Shown one piece after another: positions 35,191 to 47,367 of a DNA stretch of 64,000 nucleotides. The stretch covers positions 1,796,501 through 1,860,500 of the forward strand of contig PYIU01000010.1 in NCBI GenBank assembly GCA_003415625.1. Reading direction: 5' to 3'. Made by a program: the position numbers and the translations under genes. Numbering within the stretch: position 1 is the stretch's first letter; every line of letters starts with the position of its first letter. The DNA is from Aquanectria penicillioides (taxonomy: Eukaryota > Ascomycota > Sordariomycetes > Hypocreales > Nectriaceae). The notes beneath the pieces are model-generated. The model had not been told where the DNA came from and ran no database searches. It saw nothing but the letters and a program-made list of their open reading frames with translations.

Positions 35191-36289
35191 CAAAATGTCA
35201 TTTATCGATCTTTTCTATTGTTTACCTATGCTACTAAAGTCCCCCTCACTAACACGGCCTTTCAGAACTTAGAGCACAGCCATCAATGCAGCAGTACGAA
35301 ATATGAGCTATTTTGGGATGTGTCGGCGCACCCACAGTCGCAGCGCATATGTCTGAAAAGCATGTGAAGCAGCGGCTGGACGCAGTGCAGAATTGAATCA
35401 AAGTTACGATGCCGACATGTAGATCATCTGCGATGGCTGTGATTCAACGAGTGACGTGTACAAGTTCAGCTCATCTACGAGGCCCAATCATTGAAAGTAA
35501 GCGCATCTTAGTCTTTGCATTCGGTCATCGTTCGGTGTCGCCAAGAAGCCTATCCGTAGCTGTCAGCGAGCTGATGAGATGATGCCACATCAATCCGTGT
35601 CAGAGGTCCTAGGCGCCACACTAACAGAAATGGCCCGAGTCGGGTAACAGAACAAAAGAAAGTAGCCGACAAGCATCAATCGACCTGCACCGAGTAATAC
35701 GATTAGTGTAAATGAGGCAATGTCTGATTTGGCGCTCTAGGAAGCGATTGTCCGCGAACGCCGTTGATATCACTATCAATATGAGTACATGGGTGATTAG
35801 AAGTAGGCAGTGCTCTTCCCGAGGTACAATTTCAATCCACTTTTTAAATAATAAGTCCTATTTGGCCTTGTCAATCGATTGAGCCTGAGATTTACTGTAT
35901 TTGCAGCTGCGTAGCCTTACCCACTCGGCGATTCCACGCGCCGAAGTGCCAATAAGCTTGGATGCCCAATCCGGAGACATCGACCGCCCCATGTACGAAG
36001 CTTACCGGTTGTTCCTATTCGCCTAGTGATGTAGTGGAACCTATCGTGCATCCCCGTAAGGCGGTGGCGAACGCGCCGTTGGTGTCCCTGTTTTCACATC
36101 GCGCCTTTGGCATAGCCTCAGCCGTGAACAGTGACATTGTCGAGCAGGAGAGTGATACGAGCTGCGAGGAGGCATCTCATTGTATATTGAGTTTATAAGA
36201 ATAGGTCTATCCCGTCGTTAGTCAAGTCCCACCAAACACACACACAACCCTAATCAGCATTCCAACTTCAACTTCTTCGAGAACGTAGT
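35191..36289. other. Intergenic upstream of peptidase
   Basis: About 1.1 kb with no gene recognised. A TATAAG element (36194-36199) and a short CA-rich run (about 36235-36246) precede the peptidase start. Confidence 0.45.
36194..36199 (+). promoter_or_regulatory. TATA-like element
   Basis: TATAAG about 95 bases before the peptidase ATG at 36290. Confidence 0.4.
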
Positions 36290-38100
36290 ATGAAGACTTT
36301 CAACGTAGCGATTACCTCGCTGCTGCTAGGCTCCGTCCAAGCTGTTGCCGTGCCCCATAGAGATGTTGAATCCTTTGTTTCATCTAGGGGATCGACATTG
36401 AATTGGGGTCCGTGCAACTTGGACTTTTCAAACACAACAAAGGCAGCCATCAAGGAACCCGTCGATTGCGCGACGCTCGATGTCCCTCTGGATTACACAA
36501 ACACCAAGTCATCCAAGACTCTCAAGCTCCAGTTGATCCGCGTCAAGGCGAATAAGCAGCCATTCAAAGGCAGTGTCTTGTATAATCCAGGTGGACCCGG
36601 GGCCTCCGGCGTCGAGACTGTGGCCCGAACAGGCCCGAGTATTCGAAAGTATGTAAATTTGTTCCTTAGCCTCTGGCTCAATTGCTAATCAATCTTTAAA
36701 ACAGTACTCTAGGCGGCCAATTCGATGTCATTGGCTTCGACCCACGGTAAGTTCACCCATAGGCAAACGATTAAATCCCTTCAAAGTCTCATCTAGTCAG
36801 GGGTACCGGCCGCACTATTCCATTCGACTGCAACGAATCAAGCGCCGCATCCAATTCTACAGCCAAGAGCCGTCGAAGTCTCGACACGCTGCCGCAGTTT
36901 GATGCGTGGGAATGGGTTGAGGAGCTAGGATGGGATTCCTTTAAAGCCCTGGCCGATGTGTGCTTCGAAAGCCAGAAAGAAACCGGCCGATTCGTCGGAA
37001 CCTCGTTTGTCGCTCGCGACATGCTCAAGATTGTCGATGCCCTTGGCGAAGATGGAAAGCTTAGGTACTGGGGCGTCTCATACGGAACTGTCCTGGGCCA
37101 AGTTGCCGTGTCCATGTTTCCTGACCGGGTTGATCGAATCCTCCTTGACGGTGTCCTCCCTGCCGACGACTACGCAACCACCACCTGGGTCACCTCTTCT
37201 CGCGACACTGAATCGGGCTTTGATAACGTCTTGACCGAGTGCATCAAAGCTGGCCCTACGCTTTGCCCACTGGCCAACTATTCTGGACCCAGCACGACCA
37301 AGAAGGACCTGACAACTGCGGTCTATAATCTCTTCGAGGAACTAGTCGATGACTATGTCTTGCCTGCGGACTCCGGTTTATCGGAAGCTGATTTTCCGTT
37401 GGGCGGGGACTCCATCCTCTCTAAACTCAAAAGCGTCATTGTCAATAACCTATATTCCCCACTGCAATACCCAAACGTAATCAAAATCGTGTCTGACGCC
37501 CTCCAGCACAACTGGGAGGACGCGTTCGATTTTCCCAATCAAGATACTTCATCCCAGTGGAACCTGGGGATTAACGCCCTGTTTGGAATCAGCTGCTCCG
37601 ATTCGTCTTTCCGCGCCACGTCCTCAGACGACTTGTACTCGGTTACCCAGGCCCATTTGCGCCAAGGATCGTGGGGAGACATGTTCACTAGCGGTCGGCT
37701 TATCTGCTCCCGCTGGCGACTCGACGCTGCAGAGCCAATCGACATTGGTAAGTTGCGCAGCGTGAAGAGTAGTTTCCCGGTCATGTTGGTCAACGGCCTA
37801 TATGATCCTGTCACTGCTTCGGGCAATGCTTTTGATGTTTCGGTCAGGTTCAGGGAAAGCAGAGTCCTGCTTCACACAGGTGCTGGTGTAAGTACTTTCC
37901 GATCCATATTGATTTATTTGAAACATGAATACTGACGAATAATTGTATAGCATGGCTCCGAGGCCCACCCTTCCTCTTGCACGAATGCGGCAATTGCCAA
38001 ATACTTTAAAACTGGAGAACTGCCCAAGGTTGGTACACTTTGCCAGCCGGATCGATCAGTCTACGAATACATCAAGGATGTGACAGCGAAGAAGACCTAA
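36290..38100 (+). CDS. Secreted tripeptidyl aminopeptidase-like alpha/beta hydrolase
   Basis: Secreted serine exopeptidase-like hydrolase of the bacterial tripeptidyl aminopeptidase (TAP) type, 545 residues. Four exons: 36290-36648, 36705-36746, 36801-37887, 37951-38100. A signal peptide (MKTFNVAITSLLLGSVQA) is followed by the oxyanion loop YNPGGPGASG and the strand FDVIGFDPRGTGRT, which the two small introns split. The nucleophile elbow is YWGVSYGTVLG (G-x-S-x-G). The acid residue is expected in LVNGLYDPVTA, and the histidine in GAG-HGSEAHPS, joined by intron 3. The TAP-like C-terminal domain (CQPDRSVYEYI) is present. Cysteines are numerous, as expected for a secreted enzyme. It is convergent with the M28 aminopeptidase, and together they would trim extracellular peptides. 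Confidence 0.9.
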
Positions 38101-38342
38101 GGCTTCTAAGAATACTATAGCGACCGACTTTCGAATTTGGCTAGGAAAATACTCTCCTAGTAGGGGACAAGGAATCAGCCCGGGCTTGTCGGAGGCATAT
38201 TCTCGCAGAGGAAGGGTACCGCTTTGATATTTAGACACTTTGCATCTCAGACTGTATATATTTAAGATCCGATGAATGGTGGAGGTATGCTATCTAGTTT
38301 AGTCCATATTCATCCTAAACACAACCCACACTTCACTCTAAC

Positions 38343-39627
38343 TTATAGTGAGGCAAATCCAAGCTCGTATGCGAAGCCAACCACCATCTTGGCAAACTCC
38401 AACATGTGGGCAAAGTTGACAGTGCTGACGGTATCTGAAGCAGAGTGAATGTAAGGGCTACTGTCATCGAACGTAGACTCAAATGCAAAAGCAGCGGGGA
38501 ATCCGTATCGGTTGGCAGAGGCATGGTCGGAGCAGCCATATCCACACACGGAATCTGCTGTTGGAAGCGAGGTGTACTAAATTTCAATATCAGCACGATC
38601 TATTAATGTCGTACTATAATTTACACTTACGGCCGCAATGACTTTTCGGAGAAAGGTAGTCAGGGTAACGTCGACGTTGTCAGTGATGATTCCAATAACT
38701 TCGGTAGTGCCAGGCTTGACGTAGCCGGTCATGTCCTGGTTCAGCATGGCCTTGACATTTCGGCCCTGGCGAGAATATTGCTGGAAGATGGCGGCACTTC
38801 CGAGAAGACCAGCCTCTTCGCCGGCGTACCAGTGAAACTCGATTGTGTTTTCCGCCTGGTTGGACGCAATGAGAGAGTTTGTCAACAAGACGCGGAAAGC
38901 CTCCAAGATGGTGACGCTTCCCGACCCATCGTCGTCTATTGCCGATTGTTAGCTGTTGGGGGCAACCTATTTTCCTCCATGTGAGATTTTGCAGGACTCA
39001 CCAGCGCCTGGGGCGCGGCCAGAAGCTCGGTTCGACAAGTTGACGGAGTCCTGGTGTGCGCCGACGACAATAGTCTTTGTGCTCTTGCCGGGAATGCTGG
39101 CAATAATGCTGGGTTGCCGGAACGAGTGCGTAAAAGACGTCACGTTGACGTTCTTGGCACCGCTGGCAGAAACGATGGACTTGACCTGCGCCAAAAGCCA
39201 CTCTGCAGACTGCTGTCCGTAGGTGGACGTGTAATAGCGGTTCTGAAAGTTGGACAGAGTCGTCAGGGTGGTGCGCATCTGTGTCTGACTCAAGCTAGGA
39301 ATCAGAGCGTTTACAGCAGCGGTTTGGGCAACCTTGTCCGGGAACGTGGCCCGGGTACGGAGTCTTGACACCGGCTCATCGTGAAGCTCTGTGATGTCGA
39401 TGAAGTTGACGTTCTCCTGGGGGTTGTTAGATCGATGTTCATAAAACCCTAATGACTATGGATGATGATCAACTCACAGCTTTCAGTGCCCACTTTTCTT
39501 CTTCAGTCACAGTTCGAACGTCTGTAGGGGATAGTTCGATCTTGTAGAGCGGCTCTGCTGCTTTGCGTGGCACAGACAGGGCGGAGGATGTAGCTGTAAG
39601 TGCAGCGAGTACAATGGCCAAACGCAT
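38343..39627 (-). CDS. Secreted M28 leucine aminopeptidase
   Basis: Secreted zinc aminopeptidase of family M28E, 367 residues, close to the length of fungal LAP/LapA enzymes. Exons: 39627-39478, 39416-39002, 38935-38631, 38576-38343. The signal peptide is [16 protein letters not shown], followed by a propeptide region. The two-zinc site is complete by pattern: histidine in VVGAHQDS, aspartate in APGADDDGSGS (rebuilt across intron 2), the EE pair in [12 protein letters not shown], aspartate in MLNQDMTGY and histidine late in [10 protein letters not shown] disulfide-like [11 protein letters not shown] loop is conserved. The enzyme removes N-terminal residues, preferably Leu, from peptides. Its stop codon is only about 240 bases from that of the TAP-like gene. 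Confidence 0.93.
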
Positions 39628-40470
39628 GATGTAGTCGAAAAACAAGGTTAAGGACTAGGTTAGAGTAGTAAATATCCCGTGACCTTATTTTAGCTGCGCC
39701 GAGTACTGAATAAGTGCAGAATACAGGCGCCTAGTACAAGAGAGTACAACTGAGGTGACTATCGGAGCAAGACACTGCAAACAAGGACAACTTATATCCT
39801 CACGCGACTAGCTGCTCTGTAATACGAGAACATCTTTTAGGAAGGCACTTGAGGCATTTGCAACCTAGGCATGATCATCATTCGAGTCTATGTGACGCTG
39901 CACACTTCTGGCAGGAGAAAACCAGTTTCACCACGACGCCGGAGGTTGCGGGTACTAATGCAAGCTGCATAGTGGTAAGGCGGCTCGGCAAGACGCTACC
40001 GATCGTATTTCCTTAAAACTTTATCCCCGCTAAGCTTGCGGCCTTCCAGAATCAGCCAGCGGTCCGTCTCGGACGGACGGTGCTAAGCTGTGGTGCGCTG
40101 TGCTGTCCTTTCTTGGCGTCGGCCCCAAGGTCGCATCGCGCGTCGCAGCACTAAGGTTGATAAGGGCTATATCGGAACGACCCCGTTCGGGCAGGTCGTG
40201 AGAGTTGTGGCAGGGTACTTTTGGTTGGGTTCATGGAAGCTGAGCGATTGGTTTGGATATACATCCCTGGCATATATGTATGGGACACAAAAATAGTCAA
40301 TCAATCTGAAGGAAATTCCTATATTCTGGACTATTCTGTTCCTCGGCTAACCGCGCCTTGGTCGCCTAGCTGCCCTTTCCATCCATCGTCTCATGCAGCA
40401 CACGATGGCGTCAATCAGAGTCACAAGACACATTTTGGAAGTTGCCATCTGCGTTCGCAGCTATACCACA
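39628..40470. other. Intergenic
   Basis: Upstream of the aminopeptidase and downstream of the second F-box gene. It contains a TATA element for the former and a GC-rich inverted repeat (GTCCGTC-TCG-GACGGAC, about 40061-40077). No gene recognised. Confidence 0.4.
39791..39796 (-). promoter_or_regulatory. TATA-like element of aminopeptidase gene
   Basis: TATAAG on the minus strand about 165 bases before the ATG at 39627; somewhat far, so tentative. Confidence 0.3.
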
Positions 40471-41949
40471 TCAAACACTGGCGAGCAAATATGATGCGTG
40501 TAGCCGAGGGCCGTCTTCATCGTCGTATTCGTCGTCGCTATCGGTACCTGAATCCGGATCGCCAGCTCCGGCTGGGGACATCCATTCGTCTTCCCTCAAA
40601 ATGCCCGTGTAATCTTCAAACATGCACCAATACCCGATCCTCGCCTCGCAGTTTATGCCACGGCTCTGCAGAATTCTCATCAGCCCGTCTCCGGGTGTCT
40701 CGTCGCCTGGTTCCCCATCAGGACCCTGGCTCACTCGGATGCCGTATAGATAGACATTTGCCAATGCGGGGAAAGAGTCTTCGTCATCGAAAAGGCTCTC
40801 TAGTATCGCGATTAGGCTTTCACTATTCTCTCCATCTTCATAGTACATAAAACGCTCCGCCGCCTCGAAGGTATCGCCATCAATCTCCTCAGCCACCGGC
40901 CTCTGTTCTAGCACCAGCATCTGAAGAGTGTTGCTGGATTCGAACAAAACCCTCTGCCATTCGACAAGGCTGCCCTCGTCGGCGCGGGATGACCATTGGA
41001 AATCCTTGGCTGATTGGTCGGTTCCGTCGGAAGGTCGACAGAGGCATAAGTACTTGAGGTTTGGCAACTTCAAGTCAACCATGGCGTCGTACAACTCTGT
41101 GCCACGGAGATTACTGTCCCCAGGTAGACTACTTCTTACAGGCAAGAAATGTGTAAGCGGCCGGGGACTGATTCCGTCTCCGATATCTGTCAAACTCCCG
41201 TAATCGGCATCATACTCTCCCTCCCTCAAACCAGTCTGCCACGTGTCATCCTTTTCTTCATAGGCCATCTTATATCTTTCCCATGGCAAAGGCTTATCCG
41301 TGGGTGAAATGGGACGATCCAGCATTCGAAGCTCCAGTTGTTCGAGGGTTGGACCGGATCCAAGCAGCCATGCGGCAAAGGCCCGTGGGACATAGCCACT
41401 CAGCTTTGCAAAGCGAAGGTTGGGGAGGGGCGGACCGAATATTTCAGAAGCTTTCTCTTGTTGTTTAGCAGCACTGTCGACATATGTTGCGCTATTAGTG
41501 TGCTTGCAGTGTAGTTCTAGACCCTCAAGTTTGGTGAAGAGCGGGACTATGTTCAGATCGCTAAAGGGGTGGTTACTCCATACGCCATCCGTCCACCCGT
41601 CCACCTCAAGGTACAAATTCCTCACTCGTACCGCAAGTAGTTTAGCACGGTTTGGATCAGTAGTGTGGCATCTCTGTAGCATAGTCAAAAGCTGCTTCGC
41701 CGATTCCGGTCTGCGCCGGTGCGTTGGTGGTTGATATCTCGATGTAGAGGATGTTAAAAAACGGCCCATTGTCTCGTCATGATCTCGTCGATCTAGCCCT
41801 ATGTTGGTCCATAGAAGCGACTCAACATAGCTACTGAGGCGTTTGCAGGTGACACTTAGCTCAACGAGATCCCTGGTGGAGACCTGGTCGGTGATTTGGC
41901 AGAGTACCTCATTGGGGAGATCCAGCAGGGAGGATGTTGTCGGTGCCAT
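40471..41949 (-). CDS. F-box protein
   Basis: Single-exon gene of 492 residues. A clear N-terminal F-box (LLDLPNEVLCQITDQVSTRDLVELSVTCKRL, split in two here, residues 8-40) is followed by SSYVESLLWTNI. The rest contains spaced leucine-rich lines (LVRVRNLYLEV, TKLEGLELHC, PNLKYLCLCR) and an acidic C-terminal stretch rich in Asp/Glu (DSGTDSDDEYDDEDG). The role by family is substrate recognition in an SCF ubiquitin ligase; the target is unknown. It is of similar size to the F-box protein at 6.4 kb, but the sequences differ clearly. A TATAAAT lies about 85 bases upstream. No lesions. Confidence 0.82.
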   Translation of the reverse strand: MAPTTSSLLDLPNEVLCQITDQVSTRDLVELSVTCKRLSSYVESLLWTNIGLDRRDHDETMGRFLTSSTSRYQPPTHRRRPESAKQLLTMLQRCHTTDPNRAKLLAVRVRNLYLEVDGWTDGVWSNHPFSDLNIVPLFTKLEGLELHCKHTNSATYVDSAAKQQEKASEIFGPPLPNLRFAKLSGYVPRAFAAWLLGSGPTLEQLELRMLDRPISPTDKPLPWERYKMAYEEKDDTWQTGLREGEYDADYGSLTDIGDGISPRPLTHFLPVRSSLPGDSNLRGTELYDAMVDLKLPNLKYLCLCRPSDGTDQSAKDFQWSSRADEGSLVEWQRVLFESSNTLQMLVLEQRPVAEEIDGDTFEAAERFMYYEDGENSESLIAILESLFDDEDSFPALANVYLYGIRVSQGPDGEPGDETPGDGLMRILQSRGINCEARIGYWCMFEDYTGILREDEWMSPAGAGDPDSGTDSDDEYDDEDGPRLHASYLLASV

Positions 41950-42822
41950 TGTGGAGTCTCGGACACTCGGAAGAAAATTCCGGGGTTGTCGAAGAAATCT
42001 TGGGGCTGAAAGTGCTTGGGCACGGTCGGTCCATTTATAGTCTCGAATTCACGACCCTTTGCTTACTGCTGCTAGGCAGCGAGCCAATGGTTGTTGGTTT
42101 GAGAATGGATGCTGTTGGGCTGTGTATCCCAGCAATGTTGGCAGTCAGAGCGTGCATGCGTTTATTTCCGCTCACTTCTAATTGCAGTAAATTCTGGCTG
42201 GAAATAATGGAGACAAGCCTGGCAATTCGATGGTACCAGCCCCAGGTTCAATTGGGTGTGCGTTCAACTGACTGGGTTTCTGAGTTGTGAAATGTGGACT
42301 CTAGATCAGCACTAGGACTCACCACCAGTTGTGGGTGTGCTCATGAATGAAGAAAGAGTATTTATTATGAAATAAATAATGAGTTAATGTTGAAATGCCT
42401 GGAATTTTCAATCCTTCTTGGGATCGAGTTATTCTTTGTTTTCCAACCACTACCGTCTCAAACCCTCCTGCTGCCGGGTCAACACCGCCCCACTCGACCA
42501 CATCCCAAGCCAAGGAATAAACCAGCAATCTCAACAAAGAGCTCCTATGAAACCTGCCATTGTGAAGATTGTTAAATCTAGATTTGGTGATCTTTTCACT
42601 TTGCATTGATTGGCAAAAGTAACGCTGAGACGATGCAAGGTTGCCATGCATAAGCTCACACGTGATGTGCCACGGGGCTGACGATAATGATTCAAGGCAG
42701 CAACCACAATGCTGACAGCCTAAGGGAAACGCAGCTGAGGCATTGAGGCCGAAACAAGCTAAAAAGCACGACGTTATTTTACACCGGCTCCTTTTAGGCG
42801 GCGGGTTGTGCGGAAACGGTCG
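41950..42822. other. Divergent region (F-box / HET)
   Basis: About 870 bases. Contains the F-box TATA element. A long minus-strand frame (43086-42319) runs through but is the shadow of the HET gene at its left part and has no recognisable domain. Confidence 0.4.
42033..42039 (-). promoter_or_regulatory. TATA box of F-box gene
   Basis: TATAAAT on the minus strand, about 85 bases before the ATG at 41949. Confidence 0.45.
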
Positions 42823-45026
42823 ATGGCCGCGCTTGATTTCACAATGGTGGATCATACATCGTTTACTACGCCCCTCGCCTTGGAGCAATTGTGTACCCAC
42901 TGCCGAGATGTCGTCCGATTTGAGATGCCGAACCGGGACTTTGAGGAGGGCAAGGGATTGAGAGATTATCAGGACGAGATTACACGGCCGCACCACGTTG
43001 ATGTGCAGGCCTTGAAGAAATCTGCCCTCAGCTGCGCGCTTTGCGACGTCATCCTGGGACGCTTGACGAGCCGTCCATTGCCACACACTTTGGGCACCCA
43101 GACAAGCCTGGCATTTCCATCATCAAGTTCAAGGTTCCGCCTTCAGCTCAGGGGGGTCTGGATCGCCTGGAGTTGCTCAGGCATAATATCCTAGCCAAGA
43201 CTATTCGTTGCTACATTGACGATGTTGAAGTGCACCTGATGAACATCCTGATCAAACGGCCAAGTCTTACCATTCACTGTGTGAATACCCCTCCCTATTC
43301 CATCGACACAGTTTCATCTTGTGGCGAGGCAACCAACTAACGTTTTTTTTATGGAGTCGATGACTCTTTTACTTCGCCGTGGAAGATCACAGCCCCCGTG
43401 AATCTAGAAGGGCTCACATCTCGCGCCATATGGAAAGTTAAAGACCCGGCCACCCGTAGGCTCGACCACAGACTCGAATGTCTACGATTCTGGCTTGAAG
43501 AATGTCGCAACAACCACCCACGGTGTAAGCCCACCAAGAATTTTCCTAAGCCTAGTCGACTCGTTGATGTTGGTAATGGCTCGTCACCTGGACATGTCGT
43601 CCACCTTATTGAAACGCAGTCTTTGGCTGACGCGGCTTCCAACGTTGTCTACATGGCCGTCAGCCATTGTTGGGGCACATCACCAAACTCCCATTTTTCC
43701 ACCACTCTCCGGAACTTGGAATCTCATCTGAGAGGCATCAGGGTATCTGAACTACCTCAAACATATCAAGATGCCATCCAAGTCACTCGCGCCCTTGGGG
43801 TGCAGTATCTATGGATTGACGCACTTTGCATCATCCAAGGCGATCATCAAGACTGGGAGTTGGAGTCTTCCCGCATGTCCAGCGTCTATCAAGGAGCCTA
43901 CTTAACCCTAGCTGCAACTGGTACTGCACCGCCGGAGCAGGGCGGGCTGTACCTGCACGTGGCTGACGCTAACAAGATGACGATTGGCCTAGATGGCGGC
44001 GGTGAAGCCGTAATCCGCGCCCCTGCTTCCGCTATCGAATCAATCCATGATGGACCATTGAGCTCGCGGGCTTGGGCCCTGCAAGAACTCGTGCTGTCTC
44101 CACAGTTGGTCCATTTTCTCCAGGACCAGATGTACTGGCAATGCCGAACGGTGCTAGTTTCTGAAGATGGGTTCGTACAAGACGAATCGTTCTCTAGTCT
44201 GCGTGGCTGGACGGGCTATTTCCTTCGACTCGAGTTGACTGACGCCGCAGCATCGGCAGGCCACTGGTGGCGTTGGATAGAGGATTACAGCTGCCGCGAG
44301 CTGACCTTCCCGACGGACTGGCTGGCCGCAGTCGCGGGAATAACAAGGTACTTTGCCGAAGAGACTGGCAGAAGCCCGATTCTCGGGCTATGGGAGGAGA
44401 CGCTGGTGGATGACCTCGGATGGCAAGTAGCCGAATCCCCGTATGCGCATCTCAACCAAATGCAGACCCCTTCGATCAGACGCACGGCAGTAAATGGGGT
44501 GCCTACTTGGTCATGGCTCAGCGTTCAAATGCCCATCACAACCCCTCTTGGTAACCTCGGCGATGTCAAGACAACCCACGTCAGGATCCAGCATGCTAAT
44601 GTGGCTTGGACCAGCACACCCCTCACATCATCCATTGAGTCGTCGGTGCTAGTACTCTCTGGGCCTGTAAAGGCTCAACGATTCCTGCGCGATGTACTTT
44701 CTGATATCATTCTAGAAGGAAGCAATGTCTGTGTGCTGGATGGCCAAGACGAGTGGCGTGGGCGTTGTTACGTCGACGATATCAAACTCAAGAGGGCTGA
44801 CAAGACACCTTTCACCGCCCTGTGTTTGCTTTTAGCTACATATAATACACAATTTATGGCGGATGGTTATACATCGAAGGCGAAAGGAGTATTTCTCATG
44901 TTGAAGGAAGTTCAAGATGGCGACCAAGGGACGTACAAGCGGATCGGAGTGGGAGAGTTTGATGCCACAGATGGAAAAGCAGATCCATTTGAAGAGGCTG
45001 AAGAAAAAACGGTCACTTTTGTATAG
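42823..45026 (+). CDS. HET-domain protein (one frame break near the 5' end)
   Basis: Heterokaryon-incompatibility-type protein of about 710 residues if whole. The N-terminus (ALEQLCTHCRDVV, then SALSCALCDVIL) is typical of HET proteins with a leading cysteine module. The frame changes by one base near 43060-43075, between ILGRL and PSIATHFGHPD; the later frame then runs on. One intron (43279-43356, with a TTTTTTTT tract and CTAAC branch) joins it to the HET domain exon. The HET core has YMAVSHCWG, LPQTYQDAIQVTRALGVQYLWIDALCIIQ, and DWELESSRMSSVYQGAYLTLAATG. DGPLSSRAWALQELVLSPQLVHF follows further on. HET proteins trigger cell death on non-self fusion. The break may be a sequence error or a disabling mutation; an intron there would be too short. 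Confidence 0.8.
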
Positions 45027-45213
45027 AATTATTTAAAGCAGTGTTTGAGGACTAGTTTCTCCTCTAACACGGGGCAACAAAGAGCATCAAGGAAGGAATG
45101 AAGTATTGGCGTCGCATTAAAATTGGGGACTTTGATATGTGGATCTAGTTCATGCAGATACATTTCCTTAATATACACAAGTCACTAAGCTGCACTGATG
45201 TTTCCGTCCCCTT

Positions 45214-47367
45214 TCATCCTAAGAGAGTTTCGAGCTTTTCATCACACATGACATCCACCCAATATATCATTGTCTCATTCTGTGTTTGTGAATCTGATTG
45301 TGCCCAAACCTTTTCGACAATCCTTGTGCCCCGTTGCACAGAATCCAGTCCAACATATCGGTGCAAAGTCATGAGACTCTCCCGTACAAACTTTCTCCAG
45401 TGCAAGATGATAGTCTGTGTATTAAACAATGACATTACATCATGGCAGGTTGATGATGATTCAAGAATAATCAAAGTGTCTGCATTGCGCTCATAGCATT
45501 GCAAGGTACTTCCAGCTATGATGAGTGGGAGAAGTTGAATAGCCTTTGTGCCTGAGGCTTGTGGCAGTGACGACAACAGAGTCAAAATATTAACTGCGAG
45601 CATAACTAAGAGCTGTCGGTTATGTGATGATGGATGAATAGAATCATTCAAAATTGAAGCCGTTGAGAAGTTCTCAGGCTCGCACTGCTTTGATTTGAGT
45701 AATTCTGGGAAGACCCTGTACAACTCGAGAATAATGGAGAGCTGGTATACTTTAGCCATGGTGATGAAATGGCTCAATGGGGTCGTTGTGTCACATGTAT
45801 CTCCAAATCGGTCAATTGGCGGCATTTCGTATTGTCGAGTGTCCTTTTCGATTTCTCGTGCGCTTTGGATTAGGCTATTGCGAAGAATTTGCTCACAGCC
45901 TACAGATGCCAACGTAGTACAAAGCTGTCTTGACAAGCGTTCCTTTCGCACCAGGGATCCCGCTTTGGCCATCAAGGTGAATATTCTAGGACTGGTGCCT
46001 GTCCAAGGGTTTGGTTGACCGCCATCACGCTCAATTTGTAAACAGAGCGGCAGAAGATAGTCGGTTGTGGATATCTCTTGTTCGGTGTGAAAGGCCGTGA
46101 TAGCTTCCCAGTACGCCATGAGTCCGATTAAGAAATTGACATCCCGAGGCAGGGCGCGTTGAGAGCTGGTCTCTGACGATGGGGAAGGAATATCAAAGTT
46201 CTGGCTAGCCCAACACTTTACAAGACTTCGTGCACCGTGAATATACGTCATGTCTGTTGAGGAGGCATCATGCCATGACTAGCTGTAGGTTAGCAATTGT
46301 CTATACAATATGGGAGGGAACGAAGCTCACAGAAGTCATTCCCAGCATTACAGTGCTGAGAAGAGATGCAACAGACAGTTTATGTGAGTTGTCGCCCATG
46401 TGCTCCCTGTGATTCAACTTTTGAATCTCTGAGCCTAGGTACGATATGGCTTCCGTCCGATACTTGAGTGCAACTGCTGTCCCACCTTCGTCTCGTTGGT
46501 ACATGTGAGCAGCTGACATCGAGAGCATACAGTGAGTTATAACAGGGTATGTGGGCATGAGGTCAGCGACGAGGGCTCGTAGTGGGTTGTTTTGCGAGTC
46601 AAACCCTGAGTTGATAACACAAACCAAGGAAAAGTAGTAGTTTGATAAGGCGTCGGGCTGGGATTCTAAAGAGGATATGTGCCAAAAGGCGCGATCCGAG
46701 AAATCGGGGACTATTGGATTCTCGTCATTGTCACCATCTTGTACCAGCTGGTCAACAAGCCCCTCGGAGCTACCGAGTAATTGGATGTTGGCGTCGACGT
46801 AGGTCATCGACAAATCCCTGCTAAATGATACTTGTGTTGATCCATGGGTCTCACTGACGTTTTCGAGAAACGAGTCACCAAACGTCGTCCCGTCTTCTAG
46901 GTCCCTGTATGCGCCATTCATCTCCAGCGATGCATTTCTTGCTGACAGTTGCGGCAGTTCATCACCCGAGGCTTGCGCTTCTGATGTTATGACCGCATGC
47001 AACTTTGAAGCCTCCTCAGTGAACGTAGCCCAGAAGCTTCTTAGTTCGCTGTTCGAGAGTTCATCGGGCCTTGGGGGGCTGCTGGTCAAGACCTCATGCT
47101 TATCTGACCATTTAACAGGTTTTCGATAGCCAGGACACGTCAGACCCCCTCTGGCACAGACTAAACAGCTTGGAACGGTTTCATCGCACTTGACATGCTA
47201 TAAATGGTCAGTAGCTTCTCATACTCTCATTCAAGAGGCCATGGTACCTTTTGTTTGCATCGAGCACAGCCGGCTACATAAGCGAGTCAGTTCAAGCAAA
47301 GCTCGGTATGATCGCCTATGGCATACTCACAGCGAGACTTGGCTCTGATTTTAGGACACGGCACCAT
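45214..47367 (-). CDS. Zn2Cys6 transcription factor (Fungal_trans_2-like)
   Basis: Nuclear regulator of 664 residues from four exons (47367-47331, 47273-47248, 47197-46331, 46278-45214). The first two exons are tiny and easily missed, but they complete the zinc cluster: SGCARCKQK / HVKCDETVPSCLVCARGGLTCPGY, with the cysteine spacing of the family, then RKPVKWSDKHEV. The PGY-RKP-x-KW stretch is typical of regulators with the PF11951 domain. The later part has TYPVITHCMLSMSAAHMYQ, SLLSTVMLGMTSSWHDAS (rebuilt across intron 3) and a long helical C-terminus. It is convergent with the HET gene (190 bases between stops) and close to the MoaF-like and permease genes, which it might control. Confidence 0.88.

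Noticed and set aside
43040..43080. Intron to explain the HET frame change
   Set aside because: The only GT-AG option nearby is about 26 bases, too short, and a longer one would remove the conserved SALSCALCDVIL segment.
42319..43086. 255-codon minus-strand frame beside the HET gene
   Set aside because: It overlaps the HET 5' exon antisense and the remainder shows no family pattern.
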